Assembly: GCA_003157485.1 (NCBI GenBank)
Contig: PMJQ01000160.1
Span: 175-62,001, forward strand
Length of the DNA: 61,827 bases
DNA from: Ignavibacteriota bacterium
GTDB lineage: Bacteria; Bacteroidota; Ignavibacteria; UBA10030; UBA6906
Direction of reading: 5' to 3'
Each line of letters opens with the position of its first letter. Positions within the stretch are counted from its first letter, which is position 1. Positions 61,784 through 61,827 of this stretch are shown piece after piece. Under the pieces are notes generated by a model. The model was given only the letters and a program-made list of their open reading frames with translations. It was not told the origin of the DNA and made no database searches. A program made the translations under genes and the position numbers.

Positions 61784-61827
61784 ACGGTCACCGGAAATTG
61801 ACGTTCAGTTGGGCCGGCCCGCGGGCG

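Overview
The window is about 62 kb of gene-dense, GC-rich bacterial chromosome. No tRNA, rRNA, CRISPR array, insertion sequence or phage gene was seen. Several traits point to the Bacteroidota/Chlorobiota (FCB) group. The M1 peptidase ends in a type IX secretion-style tail with a QNYPNPFNP motif. There is a short PUR-alpha-like (DUF3276) protein, a short-chain (SDR-type) threonine dehydrogenase, a short AMP nucleosidase, and a small protein resembling the HYC_CC_PP family. The promoters I could read are sigma-70-like (TTGnnn, 17 bp, TAnnTT), not the TTG/TAnnTTTG type of classical Bacteroidetes. With the high GC this suggests a deep-branching, Ignavibacteria-like lineage, but that placement is inference.

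Layout. 1-4.3 kb: a MarR-controlled tripartite RND efflux operon whose pump runs off the left edge. 4.5-12.8 kb: a DUF4412-like exported protein, a dicluster ferredoxin with a lipid-phosphate phosphatase, an M13 peptidase, a tandem jelly-roll exported protein, a small exported protein, and an OmpR/histidine kinase pair. 12.9-18.3 kb: release factor 3, a Gfo/Idh/MocA dehydrogenase with a membrane protein, and a T9SS-tailed M1 aminopeptidase. 18.5-25 kb: a SirB1-like protein, an FKBP lipoprotein, an acyl-CoA synthetase, class I fumarase and queE-queC for 7-deazaguanine synthesis. 25.1-30.9 kb: a degenerate response regulator, uppP, and an overlapping methylmalonyl-CoA carboxyltransferase / biotin carrier / epimerase / AAE-type transporter operon.

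31-33 kb holds a CarH/LitR-like B12-dependent MerR regulator, a truncated photolyase remnant and a TIGR01777 epimerase. This looks like a decayed light-response locus, with a repeat-containing operator over the carH promoter. 33-40 kb: glgB-rmuC, thioredoxin, the PUR protein, an M28 (carboxypeptidase Q-like) peptidase, threonine dehydrogenase and a CheY-like protein. 40.8-47.2 kb: a Cus-type copper/silver efflux operon headed by a Cys-rich small protein; its promoter carries three 13-bp-spaced repeats. 47.2-54 kb: alanine racemase, diverging from a tightly packed operon of S9 peptidase, AMP nucleosidase, kelch protein, unknown protein, YbaK and ApaG. 54-61.8 kb: a membrane metallophosphoesterase, DAHP synthase, a large PDZ/7TM-like/GAF/SpoIIE phosphatase, a WecE-like aminotransferase, a NUDIX hydrolase, a gene-end remnant and a chalcone-isomerase-like protein.

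Together the genes suggest a heterotroph that degrades proteins (secreted M1, M13, M28 and S9 peptidases), uses propionate/methylmalonyl-CoA and threonine catabolism, stores glycogen and carries two RND efflux systems. No gap between genes exceeds 300 bases.
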